Assembly (NCBI RefSeq): GCF_902506345.1
Contig: NZ_LR733413.1
Location: 2,195,893-2,259,892, forward strand
Source of the DNA: Flavobacterium sp. 9R
GTDB taxonomy: Bacteria > Bacteroidota > Bacteroidia > Flavobacteriales > Flavobacteriaceae
Direction: 5' to 3'
DNA length: 64,000 nt
Positions 43,532 to 53,838 of the stretch are shown piece after piece. The first letter of the stretch is position 1; every line of letters starts with the position of its first letter. Both the position numbers and the translations under genes were made by a program. The notes under the pieces are model-generated. The model worked only from the letters and a program-made list of their open reading frames with translations, did not search any database and was not told where the DNA came from.

Positions 43532-46411
43532 TTAATCCTTAATCATTTTCAATACTTGCGTCTGGTTTTTATCATTGTAAGCTTTTACTAAATAAAAACC
43601 TTTACTTAAATCACTAATACTAAATTGTTGATCAATAGACTTAACTGAATCAAATTGTTTAACTTTTTGACCCGTTATAGAATATATTTCAACTTTTGTT
43701 GTCTCTGCACTTAAAGTAAAATAATTTGAAGCAGGGTTAGGATACAATTTAATAGTAGCTTCTTTTTCGAAATCGGCAATAGCCAAAGTAGCCGTTTTGT
43801 TTCCTAAAATTCTATACTCTCCAGGTAGCAAATTAATGGTTTGATTCACATCGGTAACGTTTAAGGTCGTATTATCCATCAAATCATACCAAGTACCTGT
43901 ATATGGGAAACCAGTGGCTACAGCATTGGCTACCACGCCAAAATTTGAAACAATCAACACGTCTTTTAGCTCAGTACTCGCTAGCGCAGCATTGGTAATT
44001 TTAATATTTGGAGTAACACTATTTGTGCTAGAAATCGTTACACTGCCCAAAAACACTGGTTCATTGATTTTTAAGGTAATCATTTTCGCCCAGTCGTTAT
44101 AAATTTTACCACGATCTGAAGCACCTAACCAATTACCTGTCCATTGAGGCTGTGGTTTGGTGTCTAATTTACAATCGCCAGCTGTAGCATCAGAAGGTGT
44201 ATTTACAACTCCATTATTACAAGCGAATATAGACTGCTCCCAACCTAGTTCTCCAAAATGCCAAATCATTTTTGGTCCTGGAACCAAAAGCGAAACAGCA
44301 CCAAGTGCCGACATTCTTGACAAGGCAGTACTCAAATTTTTAACATTATAACTTCCAGCACTGTTTCCGAATTGTAAGTTTTTGTACATCAAACGTTCTT
44401 CGTCATGGCTTTCGGCGTAACCCATCAAGCGTTGCCCAGCAAATCCTCTACTACTACTAGACATTCTTGCAATATTCTTGTTAGGCCAACCCATCGTCAA
44501 TTCATTGTACTCATCGGTCATTTTACCCCAAGTCATAATTCCTTTACTGATTGGATCATTGATGCGATAATCCGCCCATTGTCTTTCCTCAGTATCTGTT
44601 CCTAAATGTTCAAAAATCACATAATGGGTAGGATCTAAAGACCAAGAATAATCTGCATACTCTTTCAATACATCAACACGATCTTGCTGATAAGCATTGG
44701 TTTGCGAGTCTGATCCTTCAGCATTTTGAGTAAATCCTTTGGTTAAATCCCAACGGAAACCATCAATTTTAAATTCATCAACCCATTGTTTGATCACGCG
44801 CTTTACATAGTTCTTTGTGCGAGCTTGTTGATGGTTAAAATCTTCTCCTACACTGTAACTGTGTTTAGCTACGGTATTAAAATATGGGTTCTCTGTAGTT
44901 GGTGACCCAAAACCATCGCCATCAGGATCATTCATCCACATACGAACCATTGGATTTCTTCCAAAAGCATGATTTAAGGCCACATCTAAAATTACGGCAA
45001 TTCCGTTCTGATGATACAAATCAATAAGCTCTTTTAACTTCTCGGGTGTTCCATAGAATTTATCTAAAGCCATATGGAAAGAGGTATTATACCCCCAACT
45101 TTCGTTGCCTTCAAATTCCATTACTGGCATTAATTGAATGGCATTGACCTTTAAATTTTTGAAATAATCAATTTTATCGATTAAGTCTTGGTAATTTCTT
45201 CTGGCGTCAAAGTCACGAACCAACACTTCATAAACTACTAATTTTTCTTTAGCTGGTTTCACAAAATTTAAGGTTGCTTGACTCCAAGCATAGGGTGTTT
45301 GTCCGGTTTTAAACCAAGTAACCTCTCTTTCTTGTCCAGAAGGATAAGCTGGTAAATTAGGAAAAGAAGCCGCTGGAATCCCACCATCATCATAAGGTGA
45401 CAAGACCAAAGTTGAATAAGGGTCTGCAGCTTTTACCAAACTTGGTGAACCAGCCAAAGGGGTTTGATCCACCACCCAATATTGGTAGGTATAATTGGTT
45501 CCTGCAGTAAGTCCAGTTAATGCTAACCAGAATTTTGTTGATCCGGCCGTAGCATCTTTTTTCATTGCATAAGCTGCAGTAGGTTGCCAATTATTAAAAC
45601 TTCCTGCTACATATACAAAATCTTTTAATGGAGCATCCAATACCAAAGTAGCTTTAGTAGCATCGTTTGGATTATAGTTGATTCCATCTACTAAACCTGC
45701 TGGAATCGTTTCAGAAACCACTGTTGGACTCACTACAGCTGTGAACTTTTTAACAATCGTGGTTGTTCCTTGTGTTACTTCTAATTCATAATTTTGATTT
45801 CCAGTAATATTAGTATGATTAAAAGCATAACTAGCTGTAGCTGAAGCAGTATTGATAGAAGCTCCATTGGATTTCAAATTGTAATTCGCAACACCATTGG
45901 TATTTGTTGCTGTTATATTCAAACTACCTCCAGAGGCTAAAATTGTCGTACTGTTTTGAGTAGGAGTATTCAATGTAACTTGAAAAGACCCAACTTCAGC
46001 CAAAATATCTTGGGATTTTTTATCACCAGTTCCATCTTTAGCTTTAACTAAAAATCCAATTTTACCAATACCCGTTGCGTTATAATAAGTTGCAGGAGTT
46101 ATAGTTTTGGTATAGGTATCTGAACCAGCATTATAGGTAAATCTAGCCGCTTCATCTGAAGCAGTCCAAGAACCGTTTAATGGTGTTCCTTTAGGCGAAG
46201 TATCATTGGTATCAAAAGCCCAAGCCCACATATACAAAGCATTACCTGTAACTCCCCAAGTAGCTTCATTAATACTTGACCCATTGATAGTGATAGTAAT
46301 TGCTGTAGTCTCTTCGAAAGTGGCAGGAGTGATAGTATATGAAACGGTTTGTTGCTGTGCAAAAACAATACCACCCAACAAAAGGAATCCTAAAAGTAAA
46401 ATTTTTCTCAT
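43532..46411 (-). CDS. T9SS-exported alpha-amylase (GH13)
   Basis: A 959-aa extracellular or surface amylase. Signal peptide MRKILLLGFLLLGGIVFAQ; N-terminal beta-sandwich modules (~20-340), the second resembling a CBM48/E-set (VYVAGSFNNWQPT); then the GH13 barrel with nucleophile Asp in DGFRWD (about 553), Glu in EHLG (about 600) and Asp in ESHDEER (about 668). The last ~75 residues are a type A T9SS sorting domain (LYPNPASNYFTLS ... VKMIKD-like end). It sits downstream of susCDE beyond a hairpin and starts starch breakdown outside the cell. GH13 in this group may also be neopullulanase; specificity is not resolved. Confidence 0.93.
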   Translation of the reverse strand: MRKILLLGFLLLGGIVFAQQQTVSYTITPATFEETTAITITINGSSINEATWGVTGNALYMWAWAFDTNDTSPKGTPLNGSWTASDEAARFTYNAGSDTYTKTITPATYYNATGIGKIGFLVKAKDGTGDKKSQDILAEVGSFQVTLNTPTQNSTTILASGGSLNITATNTNGVANYNLKSNGASINTASATASYAFNHTNITGNQNYELEVTQGTTTIVKKFTAVVSPTVVSETIPAGLVDGINYNPNDATKATLVLDAPLKDFVYVAGSFNNWQPTAAYAMKKDATAGSTKFWLALTGLTAGTNYTYQYWVVDQTPLAGSPSLVKAADPYSTLVLSPYDDGGIPAASFPNLPAYPSGQEREVTWFKTGQTPYAWSQATLNFVKPAKEKLVVYEVLVRDFDARRNYQDLIDKIDYFKNLKVNAIQLMPVMEFEGNESWGYNTSFHMALDKFYGTPEKLKELIDLYHQNGIAVILDVALNHAFGRNPMVRMWMNDPDGDGFGSPTTENPYFNTVAKHSYSVGEDFNHQQARTKNYVKRVIKQWVDEFKIDGFRWDLTKGFTQNAEGSDSQTNAYQQDRVDVLKEYADYSWSLDPTHYVIFEHLGTDTEERQWADYRINDPISKGIMTWGKMTDEYNELTMGWPNKNIARMSSSSRGFAGQRLMGYAESHDEERLMYKNLQFGNSAGSYNVKNLSTALSRMSALGAVSLLVPGPKMIWHFGELGWEQSIFACNNGVVNTPSDATAGDCKLDTKPQPQWTGNWLGASDRGKIYNDWAKMITLKINEPVFLGSVTISSTNSVTPNIKITNAALASTELKDVLIVSNFGVVANAVATGFPYTGTWYDLMDNTTLNVTDVNQTINLLPGEYRILGNKTATLAIADFEKEATIKLYPNPASNYFTLSAETTKVEIYSITGQKVKQFDSVKSIDQQFSISDLSKGFYLVKAYNDKNQTQVLKMIKD

Positions 46412-46434
46412 TCTTTTTGGCTATTAAAGATTAA

Positions 46435-46465
46435 TGAAAAAAGGGTTGTCTTTAGGACAACCCTT
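46435..46465 (-). terminator. Terminator or attenuator between susE and the amylase gene
   Basis: A perfect 10-bp stem (46441-46450 with 46456-46465) with a 5-nt loop; on the minus strand it is followed by TTTTCATTAA. It comes 20 bp after susE and 24 bp before the amylase start, so read-through would be needed for the amylase unless it has its own promoter. Confidence 0.75.
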
Positions 46466-46484
46466 CTTGGTATGTATCAAAAAA

Positions 46485-47543
46485 CTAGTTTTTAGTTACA
46501 GTGTATTTGTAGTTTCTTGGAGAACTCAAATCAAGAGTAATTGTATAGTTTCCAGCTGTAGCAACTTTTATGTTATCTCCACCGTATTCTAAACTTCCAT
46601 TAGCTCCTGTATCACCCATATTAACATCCCAGTTATTATTAGCTCTAAATTTCATTTCTTTACCACCAACTAAGTCTACAGTAATTTTCCAAACTTTTGC
46701 AGCTGCATCATAAGTCATAGCAGTACTATTATCCCAAGCACCAGGTGTAGCATCACCAACAATTCCCCAAGAAGTTGCTGTAGTTTTGTATGTTAATTTT
46801 TCTGTATCAACCTCTATTCTGTAATATCCAGCAGCAGTCATTTTCAAGTTAGCACCTTTTGGATCTAAAGTTCCAGCAGTAGCACCTTCCCCAAATTCAC
46901 CTTTCCACTCAGGGAAGCTTGTGAATTTGTATTCACCAGCACCAGCAAAATTAACATACCCCTCAAAATCAACTTTTCCAAATCCTGAAGCAGATAATTG
47001 TGGAGAAGAAGCAGGATCCCAATCTTTTGGATATCCTGAAGCAGCTGCATACCCACCTGGAACCCACAACTTAGGATTTTCAGTAGTGTAAGGAGTTAAA
47101 ACAAGTCCAATAACATTAGAATACATTGGAGCCATATTTCCAGTAACAGCACTAACTCTTGCTTCATATTCAGCAGGGGCAAAAGGAGTTGCTTTCAATG
47201 CTAATGCAGCCTTATTCATAGTCTCTACAGTCACAGAAACCTGATTTTCAGAAACAACAGATCCTATTACTTGAGGAGTTTTGAATTCATTCCCTTTTTT
47301 ATCAATCTCTACAGAGTATGTTATCTGAACATCCCCAGAAAAGTTAGCAGATTTCCATGTAAAACGTTCAGCTTGAGCTGCAGCATTTTCAGGTTTTAAA
47401 ACATAGGCTGCACCTGAGGTTGGAGCAGTCAACACAGGAGAATCAACTCCTTCAATTACAGGTCTATCTTGTACATCTTCAACGTTACATGATATAGCTA
47501 ACATTGCAAACAATGCAATTAACGATCTTTTTATATTTTTCAT
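46485..47543 (-). CDS. susE: SusE-like outer-membrane starch-binding lipoprotein
   Basis: A 352-aa surface lipoprotein: the signal ends AMLAISC, so Cys19 would be lipidated. An N-terminal SusE domain (~30-140, Ig-like) is followed by two SusE/SusF starch-binding modules (~155-255 from KLWVPGGYAAASGYPKDWD, ~258-352 from WGIVGDATPGAWD), each with aromatic residues placed for sugar stacking. It follows susD on the same strand by 18 bp. Its role is to hold maltooligosaccharide near SusC/D. Confidence 0.9.
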   Translation of the reverse strand: MKNIKRSLIALFAMLAISCNVEDVQDRPVIEGVDSPVLTAPTSGAAYVLKPENAAAQAERFTWKSANFSGDVQITYSVEIDKKGNEFKTPQVIGSVVSENQVSVTVETMNKAALALKATPFAPAEYEARVSAVTGNMAPMYSNVIGLVLTPYTTENPKLWVPGGYAAASGYPKDWDPASSPQLSASGFGKVDFEGYVNFAGAGEYKFTSFPEWKGEFGEGATAGTLDPKGANLKMTAAGYYRIEVDTEKLTYKTTATSWGIVGDATPGAWDNSTAMTYDAAAKVWKITVDLVGGKEMKFRANNNWDVNMGDTGANGSLEYGGDNIKVATAGNYTITLDLSSPRNYKYTVTKN

Positions 47544-47561
47544 TGTATTGGTTTTTTTTAA

Positions 47562-49154
47562 TTAGTATCCAGGGTTTTGTTTCAATTTGTTATTAGCAAC
47601 TAAAGCTGTTGCTGGAATAGGGAATAAATCTCTGAAAGATTGTGTTGGAGAGCCTCCAGCTACATTACCCTTCCAAGGCCATAAGTAAGAACCACCCGTA
47701 AATTTACCGAAACGAATTAAATCAGTTCTACGGTGTCCTTCCCAGTGTAATTCTTTTGCTCTTTCATCAAGGATAAAATCTAAAGTAAGATCTCCTGCGG
47801 AAATAGTTGTTGTTTGAGCACGAGTTCTTAGCGCATTAACATAACCTACAGCAGTAGCAACATTACCTCCTGCACCTCTAGCAACACATTCGGCATACAT
47901 TAAATAAGCATCAGCTAAACGAAAGATAGGGAAATCCGTATCAGCAAAATTTCCTGATTTATCAGATCCTTGAACACCTGCTTTTGTAACATTTCTGAAT
48001 TTTTGAATAGCATAACCATCTGAAAAGCTTCCCACATTTTTAATCTCTTTTGATTGACCTTGTGTAAAGAAGTTTCCACGTACATCTGTAGAACCCGCAG
48101 GGAATTTATCAACAAATGCAGAAGTAGTTCTAATACCAGCCCAACCTCCGTTGATACCAAATTCTGATGCTTTCATATCACCACCAACTGGAGCGTGAAC
48201 CAAGAATGTTGTTCCACCATAAGTTTGAGTATTAAGACCATCAAAAGCAACTGTAAATATAAACTCATTTTGAGCTCCATTTGAATTGTTATCAGCTAAG
48301 AACAAATCTTTATAATTGTTATGAATAGCATACCCAGAAGTAATTACTTTATTAATTAGTGGTAATGCACCTACATAATTATCAGTTCCAGTATACACTT
48401 TTGCATTCATATACAGTTTAGCTTGCAACATCCAAGCTGCAGCTTGATCAACTCTATACAATTCATTGGTCTTTGGCGCTTTTAACTCAGGTGTCAAAGC
48501 GGTCAACTCTTCATCGATGAACTTATAAATCTCCGCTCTTGAAGCGTATTCAGGATAATAGAATGTACTTGGAGATGTTTCCGTTACAATTGAACCACCA
48601 CCAAAAGTATCAACTAAGTGCCAGTATGTCAACGCTCTTAAGAAACGTGCTTCAGCTCTGTAGGTTTTAATTTCTGCTAGAGTTGGAGCATCTAGTCCTT
48701 TTCCATTTAACTTTTCATCTGTCGTTTGTCTTAAAAACTCATTACAGTTAACAATCTGAAAAGAGAAACGAGCAAAAGTAGCAGCAATAAATGTATCTAA
48801 AGAAGTCCATGTTTGATAGTGAAAATCTTTGATTGTTCCGTCATTCCATGCAATAATTGCTTCATCTGTGGTAAGCTCTTGCATCATCCAAAAACCTCTA
48901 ATATATTGGCTAGCACCTTCATCTATTCCTGAAATATCAGGAGAACCAGCAGGCCCTGATTGACCTGAAGTAGCAAAACCAGCATACAATTTAGCTAAGA
49001 ATTGTTTATAGGAAGCTGGATCTTTAAAAAATTCATCTCCAGGAACAGCAGCAGTATTTTCTGGAGCTTGGTCCAAATCATTGGTACACGATGGGAATAA
49101 CATCACCAACAGTAACAAAGAAATACCCAATAATTTAATGTGTGTCTTTTTCAT
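47562..49154 (-). CDS. susD: SusD-like nutrient-binding lipoprotein
   Basis: A 530-aa RagB/SusD-family surface lipoprotein; the ATG at 49154 (MKKTHIKLLGISLLLLVML) is chosen since it gives a lipoprotein signal ending FPSC. An alternative ATG at 49172 overlaps the susC stop and adds six residues. The family helices of the TPR scaffold and the SusD C-terminal domain are visible (AEARFLRALTYWHLVDTFGG; PIFRLADAYLMYAECVARG; ILDERAKELHWEGHRRTDLIRF). It caps the SusC barrel and binds maltodextrin. Confidence 0.95.
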   Translation of the reverse strand: MKKTHIKLLGISLLLLVMLFPSCTNDLDQAPENTAAVPGDEFFKDPASYKQFLAKLYAGFATSGQSGPAGSPDISGIDEGASQYIRGFWMMQELTTDEAIIAWNDGTIKDFHYQTWTSLDTFIAATFARFSFQIVNCNEFLRQTTDEKLNGKGLDAPTLAEIKTYRAEARFLRALTYWHLVDTFGGGSIVTETSPSTFYYPEYASRAEIYKFIDEELTALTPELKAPKTNELYRVDQAAAWMLQAKLYMNAKVYTGTDNYVGALPLINKVITSGYAIHNNYKDLFLADNNSNGAQNEFIFTVAFDGLNTQTYGGTTFLVHAPVGGDMKASEFGINGGWAGIRTTSAFVDKFPAGSTDVRGNFFTQGQSKEIKNVGSFSDGYAIQKFRNVTKAGVQGSDKSGNFADTDFPIFRLADAYLMYAECVARGAGGNVATAVGYVNALRTRAQTTTISAGDLTLDFILDERAKELHWEGHRRTDLIRFGKFTGGSYLWPWKGNVAGGSPTQSFRDLFPIPATALVANNKLKQNPGY

Positions 49155-49171
49155 TTTTCTTGTTATTTGCA

Positions 49172-52111
49172 TTAGAAATTAACGTTTAAACCTAACGTGA
49201 AAGTTATTGGTCTCGGGTATAAATTATTGTCAATACCTCCAGAAATTTCTGGATCAAGTCCTTTATAGTCCGTAATTAAGAATACGTTCTGAGCAGCAAA
49301 AGTTAATTTTACTAAAGAATTTGAATCTGGTTTTTGATTGAAAGTATATCCAATACTAACATTGTCCAATCTCAAGAAAGAAGCGTCTTGAATGTAGTAA
49401 TCAGACTCATATCGTTTCGTATCTTGAGTTGTAAATCCAGTTTCTAAAATATTTTGAACGCCGTTTGACAAATCCGTATCTCTAATCAAAATATTTTGGA
49501 ATGAACCATTGTTAGAATCTACGTTATTGTAATTGAAATTACCCCATGATCCTCTGAAAGCAGCCGCAAAATCCCAATTTTTATAAGTAACTGCCGTGTT
49601 AAACCCGTAGAATACATCAGCTGCTGGTTTGTGGAAACGGTATTTGTCTTGTTCATTTACGATTCCATCTTTATTTCTGTCAATGTACACCCCGTCTAAA
49701 GGTTTTCCATCTGCTCCATAAGCTTGCTCAAAAACATAGAATGAGTTAGGTGCATATCCTACTTGGTGATTTTGAATCGTATTTCCCGTACCTCCTGCAT
49801 AACCCCCAACATTAATACCTGGAGTATTATCTTGAGCAGTAGTTAAGGCTGTAATTTTAGAGTTTTGGAAAGTAATATTTCCTCCAATACTCCACTCTAA
49901 GTCATCGGTTTTAACTGGAATTACATCTCCAGAAATCTCGATACCTTGATTTCTAATAGTACCAATGTTATAATTATCAGCATTTGAAAATCCAAAGAAA
50001 GGTGGATTAGCAGTAAACAACAACAAGTCTTTAGTATCTCTTTGATACACATCTACAGTACCTTTGATTCTATTATTTAAGAATCCAAAATCGATACCTG
50101 CATTTATTGTTGTAGTTTCTTCCCATTTCAAATTACTATTGTATGGTTGTGGTCTATAAGTATTGTAATAGATATTACCAAACTGATATTTAGCTTGTGA
50201 ATTTGAAACCAAATACAATGGAATTGATGGATATTGAACCCCTATATCTTGTTGTCCAGTAACTCCCCAACCCGCTCTTAATTTAAGAGTAGAAACGCTC
50301 TCCACATCTTTTAAGAAATTCTCATCATTAATTTTCCAAGCCACTGCTACAGCTGGGAAGTTACCCCAACGATTCTCTTCAGTAAATCTTGAAGTACCAT
50401 CTCTTCTAAATGAAGCTGTAATTAAATACTTGTCAGCAATTGTAAAATTAGCTCTAGCAAAAAATGATTGCAAATTAACTCTTGTTGCATTTGGAACACC
50501 TGGATTTACTTGATTGTTTTCAAAAACAAAGGAAGTACCATCATTAAAATCTCTAAAATCTTGATAGGTATAACCACCAGTTACATCTAGTTGTGTATCG
50601 ATGGCATCAATTTTCTTGTTGTAATTCAAAAACAAATCCATCAACTTGTTGTTTCTGGTGCCATTATTTTCATACGTATTGTTAAATCCTGAACCAGGCA
50701 AACCAAATAAATAATCCGAATTAGTATTACCGAAAGATCTACCACTCAATTCATCAATACCAAAATTAGCAACCGCTTTCAATTCTGGCAAAAAGTGCAA
50801 TTTGTAATCAAATTGAATATTACCAATACTTCTAAAAGAAGAACCATAATTATTTTGCTGATTGATTAAGGACAATGGATTTCTACCTGCCAATTGATTG
50901 AATTGTGTTGGATTTGTCATCCACTGAAAGTATGTTCCATCAGCATTCTTAATCGATTGCGTAGGATCAAATTGTATTGCAGCTCCAATTGCACCTCTAT
51001 TACTATAATTGTTTTTCAAATAAGAGGTATTACTATTGATTTGTACCTTTAAATGTTTGTCAAAGAAATCTCCAACTAATGTAGCAGAAAGTGTAGTTCT
51101 TTGTAGATTATCTCTTAACAAGATTCCATCTAAATTAGCATATCCAACAGAAGCTCTGTAAGTAATGTTATCAGAACCACCACTTACAGCAATGTTATGA
51201 TCTGTACCTAAAGCCGTTCTGTAAATCTCTTTTTGCCAATCAGTATTTGCAGCACCTAACAAAGCTTGTTGTTCTGTAGTACCATTAGCAGTAACGAAAT
51301 TTCTAAATTGATTTGCAGTTAACACGTCAACTGTTTTGGTAACTTCAGAAACTTGAAAATTCCCATTATAGCTTACTTGTAAATCTCCTGCTTTACCTTT
51401 TTTGGTAGTAATGATGATTACCCCGTTTGATGCTCTTGAACCATAAATAGCGGTTGCCGATGCATCTTTTAAAACAGTGATAGATTCAATGTTATTCTGG
51501 TTAATAGTCGTTAATGGATTTCTACCACCGTTAATTCCTCCTGCTGCTACTGGAACTCCATCAATAACATACAAAGGATCATTATTAGCATTTAAAGAAG
51601 ATCCACTTCTAATTCTAATAGTGGCCCCTTCACCAGGTGAACCACCACCATTAACAATTTGCAAACCTGCTACTTTACCCTGAATCATTTGGTCTGCAGA
51701 AGTTACTGGTCCTTTGTTAAAGTCTTTTGCTCCAAGCACAGTTACAGCACCTGTAGCATCTTTCTTTTTAACAGTACCATAACCTACTTGCACCACAACT
51801 TCTTTCAGTTCGTTTGCATCTTCTTCTAAAGAAGCGTTCAATACAGCTTGGCCCTCATAAGTTAAAGTAAGACTTCTCAGTCCTATGAAAGAAAATACAA
51901 TTTTATCCCCTTTTTTAACATTGGATAATTTATATTTACCATCAAAATCGGTAGAAACACCGTTTGCTGCTCCTTGTATATTTACATTGGCTCCTGGTAT
52001 TGGTTGTCCTGTTGCTTTTTCAACAACAGACCCCGTAACAGTATTCTGAGCCAGAATACTGAATGGTAGGAGTAGCAATAAAAATAACAACTTTTTATAA
52101 ATTGTTTTCAT
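49172..52111 (-). CDS. susC: SusC-like TonB-dependent transporter
   Basis: A 979-aa outer-membrane importer. Signal peptide MKTIYKKLLFLLLLLPFSILA, an N-terminal carboxypeptidase-like regulatory domain (~22-100, VTGSVVEKATGQPIPGANV), a plug with the SusC hallmark NDPLYVIDGVPV (~180), then a 22-strand barrel ending ITFTLGLNVNF. It imports oligosaccharide with its SusD lid, powered by TonB. It is the first gene of the minus-strand starch operon, divergent from the LacI regulator. Confidence 0.96.
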   Translation of the reverse strand: MKTIYKKLLFLLLLLPFSILAQNTVTGSVVEKATGQPIPGANVNIQGAANGVSTDFDGKYKLSNVKKGDKIVFSFIGLRSLTLTYEGQAVLNASLEEDANELKEVVVQVGYGTVKKKDATGAVTVLGAKDFNKGPVTSADQMIQGKVAGLQIVNGGGSPGEGATIRIRSGSSLNANNDPLYVIDGVPVAAGGINGGRNPLTTINQNNIESITVLKDASATAIYGSRASNGVIIITTKKGKAGDLQVSYNGNFQVSEVTKTVDVLTANQFRNFVTANGTTEQQALLGAANTDWQKEIYRTALGTDHNIAVSGGSDNITYRASVGYANLDGILLRDNLQRTTLSATLVGDFFDKHLKVQINSNTSYLKNNYSNRGAIGAAIQFDPTQSIKNADGTYFQWMTNPTQFNQLAGRNPLSLINQQNNYGSSFRSIGNIQFDYKLHFLPELKAVANFGIDELSGRSFGNTNSDYLFGLPGSGFNNTYENNGTRNNKLMDLFLNYNKKIDAIDTQLDVTGGYTYQDFRDFNDGTSFVFENNQVNPGVPNATRVNLQSFFARANFTIADKYLITASFRRDGTSRFTEENRWGNFPAVAVAWKINDENFLKDVESVSTLKLRAGWGVTGQQDIGVQYPSIPLYLVSNSQAKYQFGNIYYNTYRPQPYNSNLKWEETTTINAGIDFGFLNNRIKGTVDVYQRDTKDLLLFTANPPFFGFSNADNYNIGTIRNQGIEISGDVIPVKTDDLEWSIGGNITFQNSKITALTTAQDNTPGINVGGYAGGTGNTIQNHQVGYAPNSFYVFEQAYGADGKPLDGVYIDRNKDGIVNEQDKYRFHKPAADVFYGFNTAVTYKNWDFAAAFRGSWGNFNYNNVDSNNGSFQNILIRDTDLSNGVQNILETGFTTQDTKRYESDYYIQDASFLRLDNVSIGYTFNQKPDSNSLVKLTFAAQNVFLITDYKGLDPEISGGIDNNLYPRPITFTLGLNVNF

Positions 52112-52346
52112 ACTTTTTGTTTAAATTAATGTTTAATTTTGGTTTTTAGTTAAGCTTTTGTTTTACTTCGAATTTCAAAATTAACATAATATTAATATCG
52201 CTGACATGACAAAAATCAGTTTAGTTTACGAAAACGTGATAGTGTTGAAAACTTTGAGGTATATTTATTATTTTTAACTAAAAATTGCCAGAATCAAAAA
52301 AAAATATCGCAACAAATACGATACTCTTTTTTTACAAATAACTAAA
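52112..52346. promoter_or_regulatory. Divergent control region between susC and the LacI gene
   Basis: A 235-bp AT-rich spacer. For susC, TAATTTTG on the minus strand (52176-52183) fits TAnnTTTG, but the nearest TTG is 26 bp away. Two short inverted repeats are possible LacI-type operators: ACG-N4-CGT at 52228-52237 and TATCG-N9-CGATA at 52305-52323, the second only 23 bp before the LacI gene start. None is proven. Confidence 0.4.
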
Positions 52347-53372
52347 ATGAAGAAAAAAGTAACATTAAAGCAAATTGCCAAGGAACTAGATGTCTCCATT
52401 TCAACTGTTTCAAAATCACTACGTAACAGCTTAGAGATTGGCGAAGAAACACGCCTTAAAGTGCAAGCTTTTGCCAAGTTCTATAATTACAAACCCAACA
52501 ACATAGCCCTTAGCTTAAAAAACAGAAGAACCAAAACAATTGGCATCATTATTCCAGAAATTGTACATTATTTCTTTTCTACTGTCATTAATGGTATTGA
52601 ACAAGTGGCCAACGAAAAAGGATATAGTGTAATTATTTGTTTATCGGATGACTCGTTTGATAAAGAAGTAATGAATATGGAACTTTTGGCACATGGAAGC
52701 ACAGATGGCTTCATTATGTCTTTATCTAAAGAAACCCAATACAAAAAAGACTTTCACCACATTACCGAAGTAATTGATCAAGGAATGCCTGTCGTAATGT
52801 TTGACAGAATAACTGATGAAGTGCACTGTGACAAAGTAATCATTGACGACAAAAAAGCGGCCTACGAAGCAGTGGAATACCTAATTAATCAAGGAAGAAA
52901 AAAAATTGCACTAGTAACCACAGTAGATTATGTAAGTGTAGGTAAACTACGAACCGATGGCTACATCAAAGCTTTACAAGACAACAACATTGCTTTTGAT
53001 GAAAACCTTATCATCAAAATCGAAGATGTAGACACCTGCGAAATTACTATTAGCAAATTATTAGCTGACAAAGTAATTGATGCGGTATTTGCCGTTAATG
53101 AACTTTTTGCTGTTACTATCCTAAAAACAGCTCACAAAATGAATTTGAATGTACCCAAAGACCTTGCAATAATTGCATTTACTGATGGTATCATATCAAA
53201 ATATTCCACTCCAACCATAACTACTGTAAGTCAAAGTGGTATTAAAATGGGCAAAAAGGCAGCAGAAATTCTTATTGAAAGATTAGAATCTGAAGAAGAT
53301 GATAACGATGAAGAAATCTACAAAACTGAAATCATTGAGACCCATTTAATCGAAAGAGAATCCACTGATTAA
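52347..53372 (+). CDS. LacI-family regulator of the starch locus
   Basis: A 341-aa repressor/activator. HTH at ~5-25 (VTLKQIAKELDVSISTVSKSL), hinge with an NNIALSLK segment, then the periplasmic-binding-protein-like effector domain (TIGIIIPEIVHYFFSTVINGIEQ, PVVMFDRI, YLINQGRKKIALVT, TDGIISKYSTPTITTVSQ). It probably senses maltose or maltooligosaccharide and controls the divergent sus operon and the maltose phosphorylase genes downstream. Its own gene is monocistronic, ending at a hairpin 36 bp on. Confidence 0.93.
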   Translation: MKKKVTLKQIAKELDVSISTVSKSLRNSLEIGEETRLKVQAFAKFYNYKPNNIALSLKNRRTKTIGIIIPEIVHYFFSTVINGIEQVANEKGYSVIICLSDDSFDKEVMNMELLAHGSTDGFIMSLSKETQYKKDFHHITEVIDQGMPVVMFDRITDEVHCDKVIIDDKKAAYEAVEYLINQGRKKIALVTTVDYVSVGKLRTDGYIKALQDNNIAFDENLIIKIEDVDTCEITISKLLADKVIDAVFAVNELFAVTILKTAHKMNLNVPKDLAIIAFTDGIISKYSTPTITTVSQSGIKMGKKAAEILIERLESEEDDNDEEIYKTEIIETHLIERESTD

Positions 53373-53407
53373 ATTGATGATTTATCAACAAAAAACGTTG
53401 GAGTACT

Positions 53408-53446
53408 AATTATTTACTTGAGAAGTAAACCCTCAAGTAAATAATT
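53408..53446 (+). terminator. 15-bp perfect hairpin after the LacI gene
   Basis: 53408-53422 pairs without mismatch with 53432-53446 around a 9-nt loop. The stem is AT-rich and only a short mixed pyrimidine run follows, so it is a weak terminator by the usual rule. Between here and 53905 lie ~460 bp of AT-rich DNA with a possible TATTTTTG -7 box at 53839-53846 and no gene I can support. Confidence 0.6.
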
Positions 53447-53838
53447 CTCTATATTTACACAAGTCAAAACTTTTTTTTTACTTCGAAAATCAAGCAAAGT
53501 TTTGTTATTTTCTACTTACGCAAACTTTTTGTTTTTTTTATAACAAAATGTTCGCTGTACTTTCCATAATCAACCAAACCTTGCTTATACAAGCAAAACA
53601 AATTTATTTTTTTTGTAACTTTCACGATTCTAACAAATTAAGAAAGAACATCTACTTAAATGAGTTTATAGAATATTCATTTGATATATGTATTAATTCT
53701 AATGGCAACTCTTAATTTTTAACAGCGCTATAATCTGTAAAAAATAGATTTTTAGCTTTTATTGAAAATTAAGCAATCCATTAAAAATGAAATGCAATAG
53801 CAAAAATTCTTTCTCATCATCTAGATTTATAACTGGAA

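Noticed and set aside
53548..53715. 55-codon open frame (MFAVLSIINQ...) in the long spacer before the maltose carrier
   Set aside because: Poly-T-driven residues, no start context, no partner; looks like a chance frame in AT-rich DNA.
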